NCBI RefSeq assembly: GCF_001649575.2
Contig: NC_051437.1
Span: forward strand, 19,065,350-19,129,349
DNA: 64,000 nucleotides
Source of the DNA: Kryptolebias marmoratus
Taxonomy: Eukaryota; Chordata; Actinopteri; Cyprinodontiformes; Rivulidae
Direction: 5' to 3'
Positions 57,190 to 64,000 of the stretch are shown in pieces. The position numbers and the translations under genes are program-made. The notes beneath the pieces are model-generated. The model was not told the DNA's origin. It was given only the letters and a program-made list of their open reading frames with translations, and searched no databases. The stretch's first letter is position 1; each line of letters opens with the position of its first letter.

Positions 57190-57526
57190 TAGAAAGTTCC
57201 GGACTTGCAGCTTTGTGTTGTTGCAGCAGATTGCTCGGTGTCAGTCGGGGACATTGAACGGTCGATGCATACATGTGCACACACCGTGCAGTTTGACGTT
57301 AAAAATACCCGCAGATCAGGTTTTGCGGCAACAATGAGCAGCTCGGGGAAGACTTGCACCACCCCTCCCACCCTCCTCCTGTCCTCAAAGACCGAGGCGC
57401 ACAGCGGCGTCTCTCTGTCATTCCGCTCACAGACCAGCGCTTTGTTTGCAGCCGAAGCTTCCCCACCACCACCACTAATCACCGAAACTGTCCGGTGCAA
57501 AAAAGAAAACAAAACAGTGAATCAAA
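57190..57526 (+). promoter_or_regulatory. GST promoter / 5' UTR region
   Basis: A CpG-richer stretch immediately before the mu-class GST start codon. Open frames through it are in other phases than the enzyme. I looked for an antioxidant response element (TGACnnnGC) and did not find a clear one. Confidence 0.35.
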
Positions 57527-60500
57527 ATGGCTATGACTCTTGGTTACTGGGATATTCGCGGGGTAAGTTTATGATTTTTGTATTCGTTTATTTTCTTATG
57601 TTGTTAATTGAACGGACTGGGGGGGTTAAACGGTAGCTAAAATCCGGAGTTTTAACCTCACAGGCTTTAAAACTGTTTGTAGTTTCTGTTAGCATTCGGG
57701 TTATGTTGCGCGACGTCGCAGTAGTTTAATTAGCTAGCTTACATGCTAAAAATAAAAGTGGGGTAACGGCTGGTGTGCGCGTGTCAGGGTTGCCAAATAG
57801 GATATATCGAACAATCGTACCGTCGCTTTTAAACTGTCTTATTTTGACCAAAACCATCATAGGTGCGCTTTCCTCAGTGGTGGTGTGCGTGCGTGTGTGT
57901 GTGTGCACGGAAAAAAACAAAACTATCGTCTGTTTGGGCTTTTTAAAAATAATTTGTCGTATATCTATAGAACCCTAAAACTATCATATAAATGCGGTCA
58001 TTATCGTATACCTGGCAACACGACTTCTGGCGCATGCGTTTTTAACGGTGGTTGCGTTTGAATAAAACAAACTAAAGCGGTTTTTTGTTAACAGGTTATC
58101 AAAATACATCTGTCACGACTTAGCTATGAGAGTTTCTGGACATGGGCGCTGGATGTTTGGGCGCTAGGTTTGTTGGTTATTTTACCGAGCTCGTGTGTTT
58201 TTTGTTGTTTTTTCTTTTTTAGCACAAATTACACTTCCCTGTTTCATTGACGAGCAGCTAAATCTGGTTGAACAGCCTGTATACTGGTCTGCGCCACTTT
58301 ACGCCGGTCAAACACTGGGTTTAACTTTGAATACGGCGGTGAAAATTCAAGCCTAGTTTGGTTTATTCGTTAACATTAGGGTACCTTCAACTTTACAAGA
58401 CACCAGAACATAAAAGCGGCGTGAAAATCGATAATCATTTGAAAGGTATTAACACCTGTAACTAATTTGCATAAGCAGTTTCAAATTTACAGACTTCACG
58501 TAAACGCTTCATTGATTTCAAAGGTTTCCTCTTAATTTATGTTAAAATTTCATCTTAATCATCCTTTTTTTAAAAGAGACATTTATTGAAAGCTAGTTCT
58601 TTAAAGCCCAAAGCAAGTGTTCCTGATTATTAACATGTCACTTTGGAGAATTTTAGGAATATTATGCATGTGTATAAACAAAAAAAATCTTTGGAGTTTG
58701 CTTCATTTCTCTGAAGACTTTATTCTCTGTCTATAAAGCCTCACAAATCTGCTATTAAATACATATTTCAGTCAGTTTTATTAAATTGCACGTCATCATA
58801 ATAATGATGTGGGTTTAAAGTAAATCAGTCCTATTTATTCCTATTGCAGCTCATAAAAAAACCCATTAAAACACTGATTTTCAGAGTTGGTATGTGTTTT
58901 AAGATTAAACCAACCTTTCGTCCTTATCTGAATTTGTGCAGCTCGCCCAGCCTGTCCGGCTCCTGTTGGAGTACACCGACACAAAGTACAAGGAGAAGTT
59001 TTATTCCTGTGGTGAAGGTAATTCACCGTTACATTAGATAAATAATTATTTATCTAAAAAAAGTCCAGGTTAACTCACGTGATCCACTTTTTCTCTCACA
59101 CAGCTCCAGACTATGACAAGAGCTGCTGGTTGGATGAAAAAGAGAAACTGGGAATGGTCTTTTCTAATGTAAGGGGTTTTTTTCCCCCCACAATAAGACT
59201 GGTTTAAAAGTTTCTTTTTAATAACAATGACGTGTTTAACGCTTTAGCTGCCCTACCTCGTTGATGGAGACAGGAAGATTGTGCAGAGCAATGCTATCAT
59301 GAGATACATCGCCCGTAAGCACAACATGTGTAAGTACTGCTTGTCACATGTGCAAAAATTATACTAACAGGTGGTGTTTTTGACCATTTTTAAAAGAACC
59401 AAACTGAATGAAGTTTCACAGCTTCAGATGTTCTGTAAACTTTGATGACAGGTGGAGAAACCGAGGATGAGAAGATCCGAGTGGACATCTTGGAGAACCA
59501 GGCCATGGACTTCAGAAATGGCTTTGTGAGGATGTGCTACACTGACCTTGTGAGTATGTAATTCTGCTGAATTTAATGTCACGTTATACATCTAAGTCTC
59601 CACTAACGCCAGCCTCACCTCCTTTGAAATCAGGACAACATGAAGCCGGGGTACCTCAAGAACCTGCATGTTCAGCTGAAGCAGTTCTCCGATTTCTTGG
59701 GAGACAGGAAGTGGTTTGCTGGTGACAAGGTGACTATAAAAATCTGAGCTCGTACAGCTCATATGAGCTGAGTTTCTGTCCAGTTAGGAAGCAGAAGCTG
59801 AAGTGAACTCGGGAAATTGCACTTGTGAAGTGAAACTTATTTTTACAGCATCTTTCCGCAACAAGGTGACCCAAAGTGCTTTACAACACAGAAACAACAA
59901 TCAGGTACATAATCAAACACAGAAAACGTAAAAAAAAAAGCATCAGTCATGTATAATCTAAATGAAATATAGGATAATTTAAATAAAATCATGAAACTAA
60001 ACATGAGCTAAGACACTCAAAATAGTAGCTATAATAATCTAAATGAAATTATAATCAGTTGCTAGGAAAAGATATGCATTTAAGTTGTTTCTGTTAGCCT
60101 TGAACTCAAAGCAGGTGGCGATATAGGCTGCGCTGGCTAACTAAAATAAGAACTTGAAGAGAAAACAAACCCTCCTTGGTACTGATGTTCAACTTCTAAA
60201 TGTGCACCAGAAATGTTAATAAAAGCTAGTGTACTTGTATAAACAAATATATCAGAATTACTTTATGTCAGCAGCAATGAAATCTGAGCCTCAGTTTTGT
60301 TAGTTATGATCAAAGCTCTTCGTTTGGCTTCTTTTTCTACGATTTGATCGGTTTAAACCTATAAAACGACAAGTCACGCATCAAGCATTTCGTATAAATC
60401 AAACTAGAAGAAACATTTCCTTATTGGCACATGTTCAACCTTTGACCCTGTGTGAAAACGCTCACACTTGTTCGACATTAGGTGAGGATAATATTTAACT

Positions 60501-61003
60501 AAAACAAAACAAGCATAATTTCGTATTTTGGGTGTGAATAATCTGTTGTGAACCAGGTGCGAGTTTGCTTTCAGCGAGTTACCGTTACTGTGCATTTTCT
60601 TCACAACAGATCACTTTTGTGGACTTCATCTTGTACGAGTTGTTTGATCAACACAGGATGTTTCATCCTTCGTGCTTCGACGACTTCAAGAACCTGAAAG
60701 AGTTTTTGGACCGTTTTGAGGTGAGAACACTCGAATCTACCGTCTGCACGTCTTTAATTTGTCACTTACAGCTGCAGAAATGTAAGGAAGTCCTTGTAGC
60801 AGAACCTTGTAAGATCGCTGTCTGTGTGCAAGGTTCTATGTTTTAATGACTCTGACCGCAAAGGCTTTTGTTTTGCATTTACCACTTTTTATATATATTT
60901 TTCTTAGGCCCTGGACAAGATTGCTGCCTACATGAAGTCGGGCAAATTCATAAAGGGTCCTGTCAACAACAAGATGGCCAAATGGGGAAACAAAAAGAAC
61001 TGA
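57527..61003 (+). CDS. Glutathione S-transferase, mu class
   Basis: Cytosolic dimeric enzyme that conjugates glutathione to electrophiles. Eight coding exons: 57527-57562, 58942-59017, 59104-59168, 59248-59329, 59452-59549, 59634-59729, 60610-60720, 60908-61003. They total 660 nt, 219 aa, with mu-class exon architecture (36, 76, 65, 82 nt and so on). It starts [20 protein letters not shown]: Tyr7 (counting Met) is the catalytic tyrosine. The thioredoxin-like half ends with [15 protein letters not shown] (Gln72-Ser73 glutathione contacts). The all-helical half has ILENQAMDF, Tyr116 of the substrate site and [17 protein letters not shown] second in-frame ATG follows two codons later; the first has the better fit to the family length. 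It is probably orthologous to the GSTM cluster, here a single gene. Individual GSTM numbering cannot be assigned. Confidence 0.93.
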
Positions 61004-61026
61004 ACATCACATTTCACCTCTGGAAA

Positions 61027-61032
61027 AATAAA
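61027..61032 (+). terminator. Probable GST poly(A) signal
   Basis: AATAAA only 24 bases after the GST stop, implying a very short 3' UTR. ATTAAA at 61267-61272 could serve a longer form. Confidence 0.5.
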
Positions 61033-61244
61033 AAGCATTTCTCAAATGCCACTTGCTGGGAAAAAAATGGTACATTCAGTTCTAGAAATCTTTCATAAAT
61101 TGCCTTTTTTTAAAAAAAAAAAAAAGTAGTGATACCATGTTGCTTATGTAGCCTTCATATCCTGTAATCAGTAGTTTGCAGTTTCTACAACCATTCACCA
61201 AAACAACTTTGTACTAATGTTTAGGAAGGTTTGGATGTGAAACT

Positions 61245-61250
61245 TTATTT
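61245..61250 (-). terminator. EPS8L3: Candidate poly(A) signal of the EPS8-like gene
   Basis: TTTATT on the plus strand is AATAAA on the minus strand, about 390 bases after the EPS8-like stop. If used, its 3' UTR nearly meets the end of the convergent GST gene. Confidence 0.35.
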
Positions 61251-61642
61251 TCTTTTTTTGAGACAAATTAAACTGAATCTTGTACTGACTTTGTTTCGCG
61301 TTCTGAATTTACATAAACATTTTTTTTTTACAACAAATCACATCATGAAAATTATAGATTTAAAGAAAACAGTAGTTATGCTGCAGAAAATATTTTTTTA
61401 ATAAACGCATGCGTGACTCAGGTTTTAATAAGAAACGAGTTCCTGGATCTACACATTTGGGACTGTATTAAATAAGTAAAAGATGTAACGGTGTAAAATT
61501 TAAGTGATTACTTCTGCTGAACATACAACATGGAAAATCCTCTTTGTGCTTCTCCTGAAATAACATAAAACGGCACTGGTTGAAGTGGAGTTCGTGCAGA
61601 GAGTAGCTGGTTCATGTTGACATCGTTAGTTGGCGGCACTCG

Positions 61643-63241
61643 TTAGTAGCGGCTGTCGTACATCCCCGAAGGTTCGCTGGCCAGCTGCAGGGAACAGGAT
61701 GAAGCATTACCCACATGCTGCAGTTTGGTTCATATGTAGAAGCTTGACCTAAATTGCATCAGATACCGCGAGCGATGACTTGACTGCCTGGAGGTTGAAG
61801 AAAACTTTGCCGGCATCCTCTGGGCACACGGTCCTGATCTCCTCTTTGGACATTCCCAAAAGCTGTTGTCCTCTTAAAACCCCAAGGCTGGAGACGGTGC
61901 TGTCCAAGAGAAATCAAAAGAATTCACAAAAGAAAGCAAGCTTAACGAACAGAAAAAACCTCTTGAAGTTGGAGAGAGCCGCTCACATTCTGGAGAAACC
62001 TTTGTACTCGAGCCATGCCTTCACATCAGCAGGACTGGAGTTCATGTTCAGAGTCGGGGGGCTGCGGCTGTCCCACTGAGAGACAGATCGAAGGGAATAA
62101 ATAATCACATCAAATCCAGGAAATTGTGTCCCTAAGCAGGGCTAGATTTGACTTGGCTCACCTGTTGATACTCCGTGGATTCAGAGTTGTCAAGTGACTC
62201 CAAAACATTGGGAGGAACGCTGCCTTCCTCGTTGCGGGAGTTGCGCACAAGCCACCATGGCCTAGATTTCTGAACCACCTGTGTTTGAAATCCAAGTGAA
62301 CACGAGGTCGGTTTTGACCGTGCCGGTGCGGTTTAATGTAGTGTTTTGTAAGGTGGACAGCTGCCAGCTCACCTGAACCACCTCATCCTTCATGACGGTC
62401 AGCTCTTGGCTGTTCCTGGCCATGAAGTTGTATATGACACGCATGTACAGCGGCGGCTCGGTTGGGCTGAAACAGCAGCAGACGGCACACTTGGTGAAAA
62501 CGCGGCATGGAATCGGAAAAAGAGCGCAACGAGAAGTGAAGAAATGTGTGATCCTGTAGCTGTTTGTGCCGCTGATAAAGCTTACCGCACAGGTGGGGGC
62601 GAGCTCCAGGGACCATTGGTCGCAGGCTGTAAAAGGCACAAAGTACATCTAGATAAAACTGAAAATACACGTCTTGATGATATGAACAGAAGGCATTTTT
62701 TCCCCCATTGCAGCATTAAATACAATTTTCAGCTCTGGACTCGTAAAACATGCGTCACATAGACTTTTGACCCCAGTTATCACAGACAGAAGTACACAAA
62801 CTGTGCTAAAAAGCAAAGAGCTTCGTTGACAATCATGTAATTCTCTCTTATTTATGATTCTTGTATTGGGAATCATTTATGTAGATCACGTCTGTAGATC
62901 TTCTCAATGCCCCCTGACTCTGAGTCCCGCTTCACGTCGGGGTCAGGAGAAGACGAGGTTGCTGCAGCACTTTGTGTCTGACTCAAAAACTGCATCCATT
63001 TGTAGTTAATACGTTTGTTACCATCTCCTCAGGCTGCCGCTGCATGGGCTGGGGTGAGTAACGCTGGCTGTCATTTCTCGGTCCTCCGGGCCTGGTGGAT
63101 GGAAGGCGTTGAAAGTTGTTTCTGCTTATTGGCTCATTCTGACGAGGGAAAGCAGGAAGGGCATGAGAGGGTGCAGGAGGCTGCCAGCCGTCATAAAACA
63201 CTGGGATGTAGGGTGGTACGTTCTCATCGGGCCACGAGGAC
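61643..63241 (-). CDS. EPS8L3: EPS8-like protein, 3' part (SH3 and SAM/C-terminal exons)
   Basis: EPS8 family members are cytoplasmic adaptors linking receptor tyrosine kinase and Rac signalling to actin. Only the C-terminal exons are in the window; the 5' part lies beyond 64000. Exons (minus): 63241-63022, 62626-62586, 62466-62373, 62278-62162, 62075-61987, 61899-61767, 61684-61643, ending in TAA; 736 nt, about 244 codons. The first carries VPPYIPVFYDGWQPP, matching the PPYVP.F.NGWEPP segment of EPS8. SH3 spans two exons (MRVIYNFMARNSQELTVMKD, then SRPWWLVRNSRNEEG, VPPNVLESL). The SAM-type end carries SPADVKAWLEYKGFSRI, VSSLGVLRGQQLLGMSKEEI and RTVCPEDAGKVFF. The tail is short (ASEPSGMYDSRY). 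Family membership is firm; the EPS8L3 choice rests on synteny after the GST. A further 42-nt exon (62977-62936) may be included. Confidence 0.82.
62936..62977 (-). other. EPS8L3: Candidate extra exon of the EPS8-like gene
   Basis: Between the YIPVFYDGW exon and the SH3 exons, an acceptor-preceded open stretch reads TQSAAATSSSPDPD in phase 0 with both neighbours, ending at a weak gtgaag donor. The frame stays open further (KRDSESGGIEKIYRR) to a stop at 62873-62875, but no in-phase GT donor follows. Its GC content exceeds that of the flanking intron. Confidence 0.35.
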
Positions 63242-64000
63242 CTGGCAGGGAAAAAGGAGGACGGGGAAAATGTCAGCAGAGTAAAAGAAAACGTTCGTAA
63301 AGAAGCAGCTCGAGTTTGAAACTTGTTGCATTCGAGCTCAGACAAACAGCAAATGAAAGCAGTCAAAAAACTGGATACAGCAGATGTCACTTTCTAATAA
63401 AATCAATTTAAATTCAGACAAATTAAACAATCTGACATTTGGAATAACTTAAGAGATTACAGCCAAAAGCTGGTTAGCTCATTTTAAAGAGTTTGTAGAC
63501 ATTTTATAGACACAATTAAAAGATATGCCGTGCTCAAAGAGAAAACCAGGGGGCTGTAACTGTCTGAAAATGATAAAATCAGCATTTCTAAAGCTAAACT
63601 AATACCCTTTAACTTCAATAATTTATTTTATTAAAGGAGGCTGGCTTGAGCTTCTCAAATATGAGAGGGACATTATGTTGTTTATCAAATTTACCCAAAT
63701 TAACATCCTGTATGTCAAAAAAATAGATTATCTGCCCTTAAAAAGGTTTAATAAAGATGTTTATTGCTGTAAATAAATGTTTGGAAAGGCATGTTAAACT
63801 GTTAAGATTTCAAGAAGAAGTAAACACAAACCGTAGGATGTTTTTTAGCAACAAACTAGAAACTTTAACTCTGTTTCTTTTAAAAGAAATGATTATAACT
63901 AAACTACAGAATGTGCATTGCAGTATGTTTGCACCTTTATTTGTTGTAAAGATCATATAAAAGGAGGTATTTAAAGAAAAATACAACTCTATGAAAAAAT
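63242..64000. other. Intron of the EPS8-like gene
   Basis: AT-rich sequence upstream (minus strand) of the last visible EPS8-like exon. I found no further exon before the window ends. Confidence 0.5.

Larger units (their letters stand above)
53950..57526. other. AMPD2 3' flank and AMPD2-GST interval
   Basis: AATAAA at 54308-54313, about 360 bases after the stop, is the likeliest AMPD2 poly(A) signal; others lie at 55620-55625 and 55809. The rest is AT-rich with a MITE (56236-56560), a family A copy (56795-56990) and the GST promoter region after about 57190. No exon is supported. Confidence 0.55.

Noticed and set aside
57205..57636. 143-codon frame overlapping the GST first exon
   Set aside because: Different phase from the GST; the GST first exon ([12 protein letters not shown]) with its donor is the clear coding choice.

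Overview
This is a vertebrate, almost certainly teleost fish, nuclear genomic window. The evidence is short spliced exons with GT-AG introns, fish-type dispersed repeats, and five genes whose protein sequences are vertebrate. Gene order and strands are GNAI3(+), GNAT2(-), AMPD2(+), one mu-class GST (+) and an EPS8-family gene (-). This is the conserved neighbourhood of human 1p13.3 (GNAI3-GNAT2-AMPD2-GSTM cluster-EPS8L3). All exon coordinates below were read by hand from splice sites, reading phase and family similarity.

Region by region: 1-1731 is upstream DNA with a near-perfect CTCF-type motif (989-1003) and a ZNF143/THAP11-like motif (1203-1221) before GNAI3. GNAI3 coding exons run 1732-20888 (8 exons, 354 aa). 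A tail-to-tail interval with inverted-repeat elements follows. GNAT2 runs 31266 down to 25778 (8 exons, 350 aa, minus strand). A 6.5-kb head-to-head interval (31267-37813) carries a CTCF-like motif and a candidate conserved noncoding block. AMPD2 runs 37814-53949 (18 exons, 825 aa), with a 9.4-kb first intron and a LINE fragment plus assembly gap in intron 7. A single mu-class GST runs 57527-61003 (8 exons, 219 aa). The 3' part of an EPS8-like gene (SH3 and SAM exons) runs from 63241 down to 61643, only 640 bp tail-to-tail from the GST.

The genes do not form one pathway. GNAI3 and GNAT2 are tandem-duplicate-derived G-alpha paralogs with identical intron positions, one broadly used and one for cone phototransduction. 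AMPD2 is in purine nucleotide interconversion, the GST is in detoxification, and EPS8-like proteins regulate actin and receptor signalling. Shared position looks like ancient synteny rather than an operon-like unit.

The most striking observation is that the GNAI3 C-terminus reads NNLREIGLY. The cysteine four residues from the end, which pertussis toxin ADP-ribosylates in Gi/o/t proteins, is isoleucine, while the neighbouring GNAT2 keeps it (ENLKDCGLF). The rest of the non-coding DNA is dominated by at least two multi-copy dispersed repeat families visible inside this one window, plus several smaller MITE-like or LINE-derived pieces.
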